From Oscillospiraceae bacterium (GTDB lineage: Bacteria > Bacillota > Clostridia > Oscillospirales > CAG-272), in the NCBI GenBank assembly GCA_015064355.1, contig SVSJ01000003.1:1-64000 (forward strand): a stretch of 64,000 nucleotides of DNA, given 5' to 3'. The notes below the pieces were generated by a model. That model ran no database searches. It saw only the letters and a program-made list of their open reading frames with translations, and was not told where the DNA came from. Positions 34,325 to 43,533 of the stretch are shown here, piece by piece (position 1 is the stretch's first letter; each line of letters opens with the position of its first letter). The position numbers and the translations under genes are program-made.

Positions 34325-37300
34325 TTAAGCGTCGATGGTTGAGATTGTCAGAGTTGTCTCTTCGAGTACGTCGAGAAGAACGCGTACTGTGTCGAGAGAA
34401 GTGAACATTGTCACGTTGTTTTCTGTAGCGCAACGGCGGATCTCCCAACCGTCACTGTTGTCTCCCTGGGAGTCGATAGCCTTGGTGTTGAGAACGTAGG
34501 CAATATGTCCCTGACGCATGGATTCAAGGATCTCTTCGCTTCCGTCGCTGATCTTCTTGAGCACGTGTGTTCTGATTCCGTTAGACTTGAGGAACTGTGC
34601 TGTACCGCTTGTTGCTTCGATGTTGAAACCGAGATTGTAGAAGCGGCGGATAAGCGGAAGAGCCTCTTCCTTGTCGCAGTCTGCTATAGTTGCAAGTACA
34701 GTACCATAGTTCTGGAGATGAGTTCCACCGGCCTGGAGAGCCTTATAAAGTGCACGGTTAAGCTTATCGTCATAGCCGATCGCCTCACCTGTGGACTTCA
34801 TTTCGGGGGAGAGGTATGCGTCAAGTCCGCGGATCTTGTTGAAGGAGAATACGGGAACCTTAACGTAGTAACGCTTCTTTTCTTCGGGATAAATATCGAA
34901 GATGCCCTGCTCTTTAAGGCTCTTACCAAGGATAACCTCGGTTGCGATGTCAGCAAGGCTGTATCCTGTAGCCTTTGAAAGGAACGGTACGGTACGTGAG
35001 GAACGGGGGTTAACCTCGATGATATATACGTCGTCGTTCTGGTCAACGATGAACTGGATATTGTAAAGGCCGATGATGCCGATACCGAGCCCCAGCTTCT
35101 TCGCGTACTGGAGAATGATTCCCTTAACCTTATCGGAAATGGAGAATGTAGGGTAAACGCTGATTGAGTCACCGGAGTGGATACCTGTTCTTTCAACAAG
35201 TTCCATAATACCGGGAACGAAAACATTTCTGCCATCGCAGATCGCGTCAACCTCAACTTCACGTCCCTGGATGTATTTGTCGACAAGCACGGGCTTATCT
35301 TCGTCGATTTCAACGGCGGTTCTCAGATAATGTCTGAGCTGATCTTCGTTTGCAACGATCTGCATTGCACGTCCGCCAAGAACAAAGCTGGGGCGTACAA
35401 GCACGGGATAGCCGATCTCGGCAGCGGCTGCGATTCCGTCTTCGAGATTTGTAACAGCCTTACCCTTTGCTCTGGGAATGTTAAGCTCGTTAAGGAGATT
35501 TTCGAATGCGTTACGGTCCTCTGCTCTGTCAATTGCATCGCAGTCTGTACCGATGATCTTTACGCCACGGTCGTGGAGAGGCTGTGCCAGGTTGATAGCA
35601 GTCTGTCCACCGAGAGTTGCAATAACACCTTCGGGCTTTTCAAACTCAATGATGTTCATAACATCCTCGGGAGTGAGAGGCTCGAAGTAAAGCTTGTCTG
35701 CAGTTGTATAGTCGGTAGAAACTGTTTCGGGGTTATTGTTGATGATAATTGCTTCGTATCCGGCATTCTTGATGGTCTGTACTGCGTGAACGGTGGAGTA
35801 GTCAAATTCTACGCCCTGACCGATACGGATAGGACCTGCACCCAGAACGATTATCTTCTTTTTATCCGTGTGAACAGATGCATTCTCGCCTGTGTATGAT
35901 GAATAGAAGTACGGGATATACGCTCCTGTATGGCAGGTATCAACCATCTTGAACACAGGGAACATATTGTTCGCTTTGCGGAGAGCGTAAACGCTCATTT
36001 CTTCGCACTTCCAGAGGCGAGCGATGTACTTGTCGCTGAAGCCCATTTTCTTTGCGCGGAGAAGTGCTTCAACATCGTTAATCTTAACGCGAAGTTCCTC
36101 TTCCATATCAATGATATTCTTTATAGCTTCAAGGAAATAGGGTGTGATCTCTGTGATCTTGTGAATCTCTTCAACGGAAACACCGTGATAGATAAGCTCT
36201 GCTATTGCAAAGATATTGTCAGCTCGGAAATCCTTGATATAAGCGCGGAGTTCGTCCGGTGTCATATTATCAAATTTGGAAAGATAAACGTGGTTTGCAC
36301 CGATCTCAAGAGAACGGAAGCCTTTGAGGATCGCTTCTTCGATGTTAGATCCGATTCCCATTACCTCGCCTGTTGCCTTCATCTGTGTGCCAAGCTTATT
36401 TGTAGCGGAGGTGAACTTATCGAAGGGGAATCTGGGGAGCTTTGCGATAACGTAGTCAAGTTTCGGCTCAAATGCTGCGTTTGTATTTGCAATTTTGATG
36501 TCCTCAAGAAGCATACCGAGGGCGATTTTTGCAGTTACACGTGCAATAGGATAACCGGATGCCTTGGAAGCAAGAGCGGAGGAACGGGATACGCGGGGGT
36601 TAACCTCGATGAGGTAGTATTCGCTTGTCTTGGGGTTAAGTGCAAACTGAACGTTACAGCCGCCTTCGATCTTCAGCTCTCTTATGATCTTGATCGCGCT
36701 GTCGTTGAGCATTTTTTCATCTTCTTTGGAGAGAGTCATAATAGGAGCAACAACGATAGAGTCACCGGTGTGAACGCCGACAGGGTCGATGTTTTCCATA
36801 CCGCAGATGGTGATCGCGTGGTCGCTGGAGTCGCGCATTACTTCAAACTCGATTTCCTTATATCCCTTAACGCTCTTTTCAATAAGAACCTGATGTACGG
36901 GGGAAAGCTTGAACGCATTTAGACCGATCTCGATAAGCTCTTCTTCGTTATAAGCGAATCCGCCGCCTGTACCGCCAAGGGTAAATGCAGGGCGAAGAAC
37001 AACAGGGTAGCCGATTCTTTCAGCAGCTTCTTTTGCTTCTTCAATGGAGTAGGTGATCTCGGAGGGGATTACGGGCTCGCCGATTGACTGGCAAAGCTCC
37101 TTGAACAGTTCTCTATCCTCTGCTCTCTCGATACTTTCGCTGCTTGTGCCGAGAAGCTCAACGCCGCATTCCTTGAGTACGCCCTTCTTCTCAAGCTGCA
37201 TTGCAAGGTTAAGGCCTGTCTGACCGCCGATGCCGGGAACGATAGCGTCAGGTCTTTCATAGCGAAGGATCTTCGCGATATATTCAAGTGTGAGAGGCTC

Positions 37301-37498
37301 CATATAGACCTTGTCAGCGATGGTTGTGTCAGTCATAATTGTTGCGGGATTGGAGTTAACGAGAACTACCTCGTATCCCTCTTCCTTAAGTGCGAGACAC
37401 GCCTGTGTTCCCGCATAGTCAAATTCCGCCGCCTGACCGATAACGATAGGGCCGGATCCGATAATCAGTACTTTCTTAATGTCCGTTCTTTTTGCCAT
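34325..37498 (-). CDS. carB: Carbamoyl phosphate synthase large subunit
   Basis: CarB (1057 aa) makes carbamoyl phosphate from bicarbonate, ammonia and two ATP. Two homologous ATP-grasp halves are visible: GSGPIVIGQAAEFDYAG near the N terminus and GAGPIRIGQGVEFDYST in the second half, each with its own VEVNPRxSRSS or VEVNPRSSRT segment. The C-terminal regulatory domain holds the MGS-like fold. The glutaminase subunit gene carA, normally next to it, is absent here: pyrC lies directly upstream and pyrK downstream. Either carA lies elsewhere, or this enzyme relies on free ammonia. Confidence 0.96.
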   Translation of the reverse strand: MAKRTDIKKVLIIGSGPIVIGQAAEFDYAGTQACLALKEEGYEVVLVNSNPATIMTDTTIADKVYMEPLTLEYIAKILRYERPDAIVPGIGGQTGLNLAMQLEKKGVLKECGVELLGTSSESIERAEDRELFKELCQSIGEPVIPSEITYSIEEAKEAAERIGYPVVLRPAFTLGGTGGGFAYNEEELIEIGLNAFKLSPVHQVLIEKSVKGYKEIEFEVMRDSSDHAITICGMENIDPVGVHTGDSIVVAPIMTLSKEDEKMLNDSAIKIIRELKIEGGCNVQFALNPKTSEYYLIEVNPRVSRSSALASKASGYPIARVTAKIALGMLLEDIKIANTNAAFEPKLDYVIAKLPRFPFDKFTSATNKLGTQMKATGEVMGIGSNIEEAILKGFRSLEIGANHVYLSKFDNMTPDELRAYIKDFRADNIFAIAELIYHGVSVEEIHKITEITPYFLEAIKNIIDMEEELRVKINDVEALLRAKKMGFSDKYIARLWKCEEMSVYALRKANNMFPVFKMVDTCHTGAYIPYFYSSYTGENASVHTDKKKIIVLGAGPIRIGQGVEFDYSTVHAVQTIKNAGYEAIIINNNPETVSTDYTTADKLYFEPLTPEDVMNIIEFEKPEGVIATLGGQTAINLAQPLHDRGVKIIGTDCDAIDRAEDRNAFENLLNELNIPRAKGKAVTNLEDGIAAAAEIGYPVLVRPSFVLGGRAMQIVANEDQLRHYLRTAVEIDEDKPVLVDKYIQGREVEVDAICDGRNVFVPGIMELVERTGIHSGDSISVYPTFSISDKVKGIILQYAKKLGLGIGIIGLYNIQFIVDQNDDVYIIEVNPRSSRTVPFLSKATGYSLADIATEVILGKSLKEQGIFDIYPEEKKRYYVKVPVFSFNKIRGLDAYLSPEMKSTGEAIGYDDKLNRALYKALQAGGTHLQNYGTVLATIADCDKEEALPLIRRFYNLGFNIEATSGTAQFLKSNGIRTHVLKKISDGSEEILESMRQGHIAYVLNTKAIDSQGDNSDGWEIRRCATENNVTMFTSLDTVRVLLDVLEETTLTISTIDA

Positions 37499-37533
37499 AA
37501 TAGCCTCCTCGATTTATGTTAACTTAATTTTAA

Positions 37534-38751
37534 TCAAAGTTTATATGCGATCTTGCCGTCTGACACGGTAAGCACGCATCTGCCGAAAAGCTTTTCACCA
37601 GCAAAAGGTGTTGCTTTTCCCATGGAGATAAACTCGTTGGGGTCTACGGTGAATTCTGCGTCCAGATCCCATACGGTAAAATCGTTTGTCATAGGGATTC
37701 CGAAGCGTTCACGCGGGTTTATTACAAGAAGCTCCATAAGGCGATCCATTGAAATTACGCCGGTTTTAACGAGCTTTGTGTACATTACAGGGAACGCGGT
37801 TTCAATACCCACGATGCCGAATGCGCTCTTTTCAAGGCCTTTTGCCTTTTCTTCAGCGCTGTGCGGAGCGTGGTCGGTGGCGATCATATCAATGGTGCCA
37901 TCGCAAATTCCCTCGATTAGGGCAAGTTTATCTTCGCGAGAGCGCAGGGGCGGATTCATTTTGAATCTTCCCTCTTCTCTGAGGTCGCCATCGTCCATTA
38001 CAAGATAGTGAGGTGCTGTTTCGCAGGTCACGTTGACTCCTCTTGCTTTTGCTTCGCGGATAAGCTGCACGCTCTCTTTTGTCGAAATGTGGCAAACGTG
38101 GTATGCGCATCCTGTTTCTTCTGCAAGGCGAAGGTCTCGCGCTATAGGTCCCCACTCGCTTTCGCTGCAGATTCCACGGTGGCCGTGTGCTTTCGCATAT
38201 TCACCGTCGTGAATGTATCCACCCAAGAGAAGTGAATTGTCCTCACAATGGGCCACGATCATTTTACCGAGTGCCTTTGCTCTGATCATTGCCTCGCGCA
38301 TCGTTTCTTCGCTCTGCACACCTCGTCCGTCATCGGAAAAACCGCAAACGTCATCTGCCATTCCCTCAAGATCAGCGAGAGTCTGTCCTGCCTCGCCTAC
38401 TGTTATCGCACCGTAGGGAATCACGCGGATGACGGAGTCTGTCTCAATTATCTCAAGCTCCTTTTTGAGATTCTCAATTGAGTCGGGAACGGGGTTTAAG
38501 TTGGGCATTGTGCACACCGCGGTATATCCGCCACGGGCAGCAGCGCGGCTACCTGTGTAAATGCGCTCTTTATAAGAAAAACCCGGCTCACGAAAATGCA
38601 CATGCACATCGCAAAAACCGGGAAAAACAGCATATTTGGGAGAATCGAAAATAGAACGAATATCGACGGGCAGATCAGCCATATCGACAGAAACACTATA
38701 TTTGGGATGAGATTCAATTTTGAAAACGCCGGACTTCATCATCTCTGTCAT
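37534..38751 (-). CDS. pyrC: Dihydroorotase
   Basis: A 405-aa type I dihydroorotase, closing carbamoyl aspartate to dihydroorotate. Metal ligands are in FCDVHVHFREPG (HxH), the region around AHCED and CHISTKES, and MIATDHAPHS. The N-terminal 40 residues form a small beta domain as in amidohydrolases. It is the first gene of the pyrimidine operon, with GAAGGAG before its ATG and a structured leader plus consensus promoter upstream. GTAHE-like amidohydrolases share the fold, but the operon settles the call. Confidence 0.95.
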   Translation of the reverse strand: MTEMMKSGVFKIESHPKYSVSVDMADLPVDIRSIFDSPKYAVFPGFCDVHVHFREPGFSYKERIYTGSRAAARGGYTAVCTMPNLNPVPDSIENLKKELEIIETDSVIRVIPYGAITVGEAGQTLADLEGMADDVCGFSDDGRGVQSEETMREAMIRAKALGKMIVAHCEDNSLLLGGYIHDGEYAKAHGHRGICSESEWGPIARDLRLAEETGCAYHVCHISTKESVQLIREAKARGVNVTCETAPHYLVMDDGDLREEGRFKMNPPLRSREDKLALIEGICDGTIDMIATDHAPHSAEEKAKGLEKSAFGIVGIETAFPVMYTKLVKTGVISMDRLMELLVINPRERFGIPMTNDFTVWDLDAEFTVDPNEFISMGKATPFAGEKLFGRCVLTVSDGKIAYKL

Positions 38752-38771
38752 TACAATTCTCCTTCATTCAA

Positions 38772-38817
38772 GAGCTTACGGAAATCGGCAAGAGACCTCG
38801 CCGACTTCTCAAAGCTC
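38772..38817 (-). promoter_or_regulatory. Nested hairpin in the pyrimidine operon leader
   Basis: In the minus-strand RNA an outer stem GAGCUU/AAGCUC encloses an 11-pair hairpin, AAGUCGGCGAG-GUCU-CUUGCCGAUUU (three G-U pairs). It begins about 12 bases after the predicted start point and ends about 20 bases before the pyrC start. No strong U tract follows, so it is not a plain terminator. It may be a binding site or mRNA switch for pyrimidine control; it does not clearly match the PyrR loop I know. Confidence 0.5.
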
Positions 38818-38836
38818 ACATATTTCAATCTTACAA

Positions 38837-38865
38837 ATTATATCACCAAAACAACAGTTTGTCAA
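38837..38865 (-). promoter_or_regulatory. Consensus sigma-A promoter of the pyrimidine operon
   Basis: On the minus strand TTGACA (38860-38865), 17 bases, TATAAT (38837-38842): perfect consensus. The start point should be near 38830, giving a leader of about 78 bases that holds the nested hairpin. Confidence 0.92.
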
Positions 38866-38927
38866 TCACACTTGTGACTAATTTACGCAAAATATTCGAA
38901 AATATTTTGTCAAACAGCACAAGTCGA

Positions 38928-39704
38928 TTACTTTGTGGGAATATCGCAGACACCGTTCAGAATGAGGCGGGGACGGTATGGGAAATCATTAACTGTCTCT
39001 CTTGTGGATACGCCAGTAAGAACGAGTGCTGTGTCAAGGCCTGTTTCGATACCTGCGATAATGTCAGTATCCATTCTGTCGCCGATCATAACAGCTTCGC
39101 TGGAGTGGCAGCCCAAAAGCTTAAGGCCTGTTCTCATCATGAGAGGATTGGGCTTACCAACGTAGTACGCGCTCTTACCTGTTGTTGCTTCGATAGGTGC
39201 AACGAAAGCACGGCAGGCAGGTGCGATACCGCCTTCAATGGGGCCGGTAATGTCGGTGTTTGTTGCGATAAGGCGTGCGCCCTTATTAACAAGGTTCATA
39301 GCCTTTAAAATGTGGTCATAGCAGTAGTCGTCAGTCTCACCAACTACAACGTATTCGGGGTCAACGTCGTTGATTGTAATTCCTGCTTCGTAGAGAGCGT
39401 TGTAAAGACCGTGGTCGCCGATTACATATGCACTGCAACCGGGTGCCTGAGTTTGCAAAAACTTTGCGGTTGCAAGGGCACTTGTATAGAAATGCTCTTC
39501 GCCGATCTCAAGACCCATTCTCTCAAGCTTAAGCTTAAGCTCTCTGGGGGAGCGGTGGCTTGCATTTGTCAGGAACAGAAACTGCTTATTTTCACGGTAA
39601 AGCCAATCCACGAACTCCTTAACGCCGTCAAGAAGCTTGTTGCCGTGGTAGATAACACCGTCCATGTCACAGATAAAACCTTTTTTTGCTCTTAAAATTT
39701 CCAT
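38928..39704 (-). CDS. HAD-IIA family phosphatase (NagD-like)
   Basis: A 258-aa haloacid-dehalogenase-type hydrolase. Motif I is CDMDGVIYHG (residues 13-22), motif II LTNASHR, motif III near GKPNP and motif IV MIGDRMDTDI. The layout with a large cap between motifs II and III (class IIA) matches NagD and 4-nitrophenylphosphatase-like enzymes, which remove phosphate from small nucleotides or sugars; the exact substrate cannot be told. It lies upstream of the pyrimidine promoter and is separated from proX-like by 33 bases, so the two may form a short operon. Confidence 0.9.
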   Translation of the reverse strand: MEILRAKKGFICDMDGVIYHGNKLLDGVKEFVDWLYRENKQFLFLTNASHRSPRELKLKLERMGLEIGEEHFYTSALATAKFLQTQAPGCSAYVIGDHGLYNALYEAGITINDVDPEYVVVGETDDYCYDHILKAMNLVNKGARLIATNTDITGPIEGGIAPACRAFVAPIEATTGKSAYYVGKPNPLMMRTGLKLLGCHSSEAVMIGDRMDTDIIAGIETGLDTALVLTGVSTRETVNDFPYRPRLILNGVCDIPTK

Positions 39705-39737
39705 TGATTTCTCCTGAATTTTAATTTCTAATATATA

Positions 39738-40301
39738 TTATTGCTCGGTCTCGGAAAAACCAAGCTTGACTGTAGTCATTTTGTGATTCATCGCCGGTAG
39801 CACTTTTTCAAACATATCTTTGGTACTCAGTCGAAGGCTTGAAGTGTTGATACAGGGGTGGCAGCCGATGTTCTCCTCGCGGAGCAGTTCTTCGTCCACA
39901 AGGAGTCTGACAACTCCGTCTGAGTCATTCATCAGTCCGAATATACTAAGGGAGCCGGGGGTTATATCGAGATACTTTTCCATAAACTCACCGCCTGCAA
40001 ATGAAAGACGGGAGACTCCAAGCTGACCGGACAGTTCTTTGGTTTTGAACACCTTGCCGTCGGGAATCAGAAGCAGATAAAAATCGGTTTGCTGGCGATT
40101 ACAGAGAAACAGGTTTTTGCACATTGTCACTCCAAGGGATTTGTCCACTTCCCTGCACAGCTCCATAGTGTCGGCAGGCTCGTGATCCACTCTCCAGTAC
40201 TCAACTCCAAGAGAATCAAGGAGATCGTAGCAGCGGGTCTCTTTATCCAGTCGGCGTTCGCGAGTAATGGGTCTGCCGAGGACTGCTTTCATTATTTCCA
40301 C
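39738..40301 (-). CDS. YbaK/ProX-type aminoacyl-tRNA deacylase
   Basis: A 187-aa protein of the YbaK/prolyl-tRNA synthetase-associated domain group, which hydrolyses mischarged tRNAs in trans. Typical features are DSLGVEYWRVDHEPADTMEL near residue 30, CKNLFLCNRQQTDFYLLLIP, the SFAGGEFMEKYLDITPGSLSIFGL segment, and NIGCHPCINTSSLRL. The likely start is GTG with GGAGG 8 bases upstream; an ATG three codons later is an alternative. The substrate (alanyl-tRNA(Pro) or another) is not resolved from sequence. Confidence 0.85.
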   Translation of the reverse strand: MEIMKAVLGRPITRERRLDKETRCYDLLDSLGVEYWRVDHEPADTMELCREVDKSLGVTMCKNLFLCNRQQTDFYLLLIPDGKVFKTKELSGQLGVSRLSFAGGEFMEKYLDITPGSLSIFGLMNDSDGVVRLLVDEELLREENIGCHPCINTSSLRLSTKDMFEKVLPAMNHKMTTVKLGFSETEQ

Positions 40302-40335
40302 GCCATATCCCTCCGATTATATCATAACTGTAATT

Positions 40336-40364
40336 ATTATAACATAGTACGCCGTTTTTTTCAA
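40336..40364 (-). promoter_or_regulatory. Promoter of the ProX-like deacylase gene
   Basis: On the minus strand TTGAAA (40359-40364), 17 bases, TATAAT (40336-40341). A second TATAAT at 40316 touches the ribosome site and cannot be the start signal for this gene. Confidence 0.7.
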
Positions 40365-40379
40365 GTGGTGTGAAACATA

Positions 40380-40408
40380 TTGACTTTAGTTTTTTTGACG
40401 GTTATAAT
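40380..40408 (+). promoter_or_regulatory. Promoter of the PPTase gene
   Basis: TTGACT (40380-40385), 17 bases, TATAAT (40403-40408). The start point falls near 40415, with AAAGGTGG before the ATG at 40441. It diverges from the ProX-like promoter. Confidence 0.85.
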
Positions 40409-40440
40409 ATTACCAGAATACAGATGAAAGGTGGACTTTT

Positions 40441-40983
40441 ATGGACAGGATCACAGTTTATTACACGGATTCTTATGACGGAAAATCCTCTCACAGACTC
40501 CTTCGAAAAATAGCATCGGAGCTCTACGGAATTACGGAAGATCAGCTTGTTCTCGTAAGTGAATTTGGGAAAAAACCTTATTTTACCACCCCCACCGGCG
40601 TGCATTTTTCAATTTCACACAGCGATAATCTTTGGGCTTGCGCTTTTGCTCCACGTGAGGTTGGGCTTGACGTGCAGATCATAAATCACCGCCGTGATCC
40701 CCTATCCCTCTCCAAGCGTTTTTTCCATCCGGATGAGGCTCTTTATGTGGGCGACGCTACAGATGCGATTACAACATTCACCGAGATCTGGGCTCGAAAA
40801 GAGGCAGTTGTAAAGCTTTTTGGCGTGGGGATTGCAGGATATTTCGACAAGTTCTCTACCGTATCAGAGCCTATAGTATTCGAGGGAAAAGATGTGCAGG
40901 TTGCGAATTTTCTCATTTCCCCGGAGTTCGCTTCAGCTATTGCTTATTCCGGAGAATTCGAGATTAAAACAGTAAAAATATAA
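40441..40983 (+). CDS. 4'-phosphopantetheinyl transferase superfamily protein
   Basis: A 180-aa Sfp/AcpS-superfamily enzyme that attaches the phosphopantetheine arm of CoA to a carrier protein. The motifs are in order: EFGKKPYF (residues 41-48), FSISHS (57-62), VGLDVQ (77-82; Asp as magnesium ligand) and WARKEAVVKLFG (119-130; the WxxKEA motif). It is shorter than Sfp (about 225 aa), with a reduced C-terminal half. No carrier protein, NRPS or PKS genes lie nearby, so its partner could be the fatty acid ACP or a distant cluster. It has its own promoter and terminator. Confidence 0.9.
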   Translation: MDRITVYYTDSYDGKSSHRLLRKIASELYGITEDQLVLVSEFGKKPYFTTPTGVHFSISHSDNLWACAFAPREVGLDVQIINHRRDPLSLSKRFFHPDEALYVGDATDAITTFTEIWARKEAVVKLFGVGIAGYFDKFSTVSEPIVFEGKDVQVANFLISPEFASAIAYSGEFEIKTVKI

Positions 40984-41010
40984 ACGGCACTCAAATGAGT
41001 ACCGTTTTTT
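40984..41010 (+). terminator. Bidirectional terminator between PPTase and ABC transporter genes
   Basis: ACGGCACTC and GAGTACCGT pair around AAAT (one mismatch) and are followed by TTTTT on the plus strand; the minus strand has TTTA. The two flanking genes converge here. Confidence 0.8.
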
Positions 41011-41013
41011 ATT

Positions 41014-43047
41014 TTATTTTTGGATTGGATGTCTGCCTTCGCCGTGAGGAGGCATCGGAGGCTTTCGACCTTCAGCCTGGAGCTTTTCGGATTCTTCACT
41101 ACCCATCATAAACTGCTCTGCGCTCATACCATCGATAGGCGTGATATAACGCTTTGCCTGGGTTGTGAACAGATCGTAGTAGGTTCCGTGCTTCTTCATA
41201 AGCTCTGCGTGGTCACCCATTTCCTCAAGAGTACCGTTGTTGATAACGATGATCTTATTGGCAACGGTGGCACTGGATAGTCTGTGGGACACGAAGATGG
41301 TAGTTTTGTCCTTGCGGAGTCTGTCAAACTGGTTGTAGATCTCCTGCTCTGCTATTGCGTCAAGGCTGGCTGTAGGCTCGTCCAGGATCATAATATCAGA
41401 GTCGCTGTAGAAGGCGCGGGCTATTGAAAGCTTCTGCCACTGGCCGATAGAAAGCTCGATACCGTCGTCCTCGAAATAACGCATAAGAGGAGTATTGTAC
41501 TTGCCGGGGAGATTTTCGATAAACTGATCAGCAGTTGACTGCTCGGCTGCTTCAACTACGTCATCATGAGTTCCGTTTCTTTCGATCTCACCGAACTTAA
41601 TATTCTCGCTTACGCTTACGGCATACTTACCAAAGTCTTGGAAGATGATGCCGAAGAGGGAGTACAGGTCATCTGTATCGTATTCCTTGATGTTATATCC
41701 GTCAAGGAGGATCTCCCCTTCTGTGGGATCGTAAAGACGGGTAAGAAGCTTGATGAGTGTGGTCTTACCTGCTCCATTGAGACCAACGAGAACGCAAGTG
41801 TCACCTGGTTCAAGTACGAAATTCACATCGTTGAGAACGTTTCTTTCAGTTCCGGGGTATGCAAAGGAAACGTGTCTGAATTCGATTCTGTGGCCTGTGT
41901 GGTGCTTGACCTTTCTGGGGGACGCCAGACTTGAAACGATGTGGCGTTTTTCGTTCATGAACTTGATAAGGTTATCGATAAACAGCGTACCCTCGTAAAT
42001 AGAACCTGTGGAACTGATAAGAGTTCCGACGCATCCTGCAATTGACATAAGGGCGCCGATATAAAGCTGGTAATCACCGATCTTGTAGCTACCGTCGGCA
42101 ACGCCGCGTGCAATAAGCACAAAGAGGATACAGTTCACGGTCGTGCCAACAAGGTTAACTCCGATATTCCAAAGACCTTCACCAACAAACAGTTTGCGCA
42201 AACCCTTGAAGTATACCTTGAATGTGTCCTGGTATCTGCCTATAAAGGTGTTGTGCAGGTTGAAGATACGAACTTCCTTTACCATATCCTTGTTGGTCAT
42301 AACCTCGGAATAGTAGTTCATCTGGCGGCGTTCTTTTGAGTGGTGGCGCATATACCAGAAGCTCTTTTTTCTGTAAGCGAAGTTAATAACTGCCGTAGGA
42401 ATACTGAACGCGATAATGATTATCGGGAACAGGGGTGCTACGTTCCAGAGGATCGCAAGATAACCAACCATACTAATGACTGTACTTACGATATTGAAGT
42501 TGTTGTTAAGAATATGAAGGGGACGCATGCTTGCTTCGCGCTTTGCATTCTCGAATCTTGCGTAGAACTCGGGGTCGTCAAAGCTTGCAAGGTCAACCTC
42601 TTTTGCCTTATACATTATCTTCAGGTTGATATGGTTAACAACAAGCTCACTTGAAATATTGTTAATAATATTACCAATGCGGCTTATTGTGCCTGATGCA
42701 AAGTTAAATGCAAACTGTAAAATGAGGAGCTTTACAACATTGTCAAAAAGATTCTCACCGCCTGTTGTTATTGATATGTACGCGTCTTGCAGGGCGTTCA
42801 AAAGTAATGCGCCGATATACTGGCTGATAACAGGGGAAACGCCGTTCCACAATGCCATGAAGATCATAAACAAAAGGATCCAGGGTTTTGTTTCCCAGAC
42901 TAATTTAAAAATATAAAACAGTCTCTGGAAGAACTTTGTCACTACTCTGCCAACGTATGCGGGTACTTCCTTAATTGATTGGGGCTTTGGCTCTTTGAGC
43001 TTTTCCTGCATTTTTTCGCGGTCTCTGAATCCGCCTCCGGGTCCCAT
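41014..43047 (-). CDS. ABC transporter, fused permease and ATPase
   Basis: A 677-aa half-transporter: a six-helix exporter-type membrane domain (about residues 40-340) followed by an ATPase domain. The Walker A motif is VGLNGAGKTTLIKLL, the signature is LSIGQWQKLSIARA (LSxGQ form), and Walker B is MILDEPTASLD. The N-terminal 40 residues are charged, and the C-terminal tail is rich in Pro, Gly and His. It must dimerise, either with itself or with a partner encoded elsewhere. It follows a MarR gene by 3 bases, a pairing typical of drug or toxic-compound export; the substrate is unknown. Confidence 0.93.
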   Translation of the reverse strand: MGPGGGFRDREKMQEKLKEPKPQSIKEVPAYVGRVVTKFFQRLFYIFKLVWETKPWILLFMIFMALWNGVSPVISQYIGALLLNALQDAYISITTGGENLFDNVVKLLILQFAFNFASGTISRIGNIINNISSELVVNHINLKIMYKAKEVDLASFDDPEFYARFENAKREASMRPLHILNNNFNIVSTVISMVGYLAILWNVAPLFPIIIIAFSIPTAVINFAYRKKSFWYMRHHSKERRQMNYYSEVMTNKDMVKEVRIFNLHNTFIGRYQDTFKVYFKGLRKLFVGEGLWNIGVNLVGTTVNCILFVLIARGVADGSYKIGDYQLYIGALMSIAGCVGTLISSTGSIYEGTLFIDNLIKFMNEKRHIVSSLASPRKVKHHTGHRIEFRHVSFAYPGTERNVLNDVNFVLEPGDTCVLVGLNGAGKTTLIKLLTRLYDPTEGEILLDGYNIKEYDTDDLYSLFGIIFQDFGKYAVSVSENIKFGEIERNGTHDDVVEAAEQSTADQFIENLPGKYNTPLMRYFEDDGIELSIGQWQKLSIARAFYSDSDIMILDEPTASLDAIAEQEIYNQFDRLRKDKTTIFVSHRLSSATVANKIIVINNGTLEEMGDHAELMKKHGTYYDLFTTQAKRYITPIDGMSAEQFMMGSEESEKLQAEGRKPPMPPHGEGRHPIQK

Positions 43048-43050
43048 AAT

Positions 43051-43518
43051 TTATTCCTCCGTGTTCTTGTCTTTCTGTGATTCTGTTAGCTTGCCGAGAA
43101 GCTGTGCTAGGGTTTCTTTCTCTTCCTCGCTCAAGGGGGAGAAAAACTCCTCTGCGTGACGGCGTCTTGCTTCGCTGATTACCGCGATCTTCTCTTCTCC
43201 AGCATCAGTCAACGATACTATTGTTTGGCGCTTGTCCTCTTCAGATTGTGCGCGGCATATCAGACCTTCCGACTCAAGCTTTGATATAAGCTCGGAAAGA
43301 GATTGAGGGCGTATTTCAAGAAGGGTTGCAAGCTGAGTTTGGCTCATTGGTCCGTTGTCGCGAAGCCGTGCCATAAGCCTGCCTCTGCCGTGTATGCCCC
43401 TGTTGAAGTCCTGGTAATGCTCACCGTTTTCCCCGTGTGGCACGCATCCTTTTTTGCGCCTTGAACACGCATCAAGATGCTTTAGCATGTGCATAAGTTC
43501 TTCGTCTTTAGTATGCAT
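43051..43518 (-). CDS. MarR family transcriptional regulator
   Basis: A 155-aa winged-helix regulator. The recognition region is MSQTQLATLLEIRPQSLSELISKLESEGLICR and the wing is SEEDKRQTIVSLTDAG. The N terminus (ACSRRKKGCVPHGENGEHY) is unusual in holding two Cys and two His, which might bind metal or sense thiol stress. A GGAGG site lies 4 bases before the ATG. A perfect 12-bp palindrome just after the promoter is a likely autoregulatory operator. It forms a two-gene operon with the ABC transporter. Confidence 0.92.
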   Translation of the reverse strand: MHTKDEELMHMLKHLDACSRRKKGCVPHGENGEHYQDFNRGIHGRGRLMARLRDNGPMSQTQLATLLEIRPQSLSELISKLESEGLICRAQSEEDKRQTIVSLTDAGEEKIAVISEARRRHAEEFFSPLSEEEKETLAQLLGKLTESQKDKNTEE

Positions 43519-43533
43519 GATTCCTCCGATTAA

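Noticed and set aside
38889-38908. AAAATATTCGAAAATATTTT as terminator after the NagD-like gene
   Set aside because: The stem is made only of A-T pairs, lies partly under the upstream edge of the pyr promoter region, and has no T tract.
40316-40321. TATAAT as the -10 box of the ProX-like gene
   Set aside because: It touches the GGAGG ribosome site, so transcription from it would begin after that site. The TTGAAA-17-TATAAT promoter 20 bases upstream fits better.
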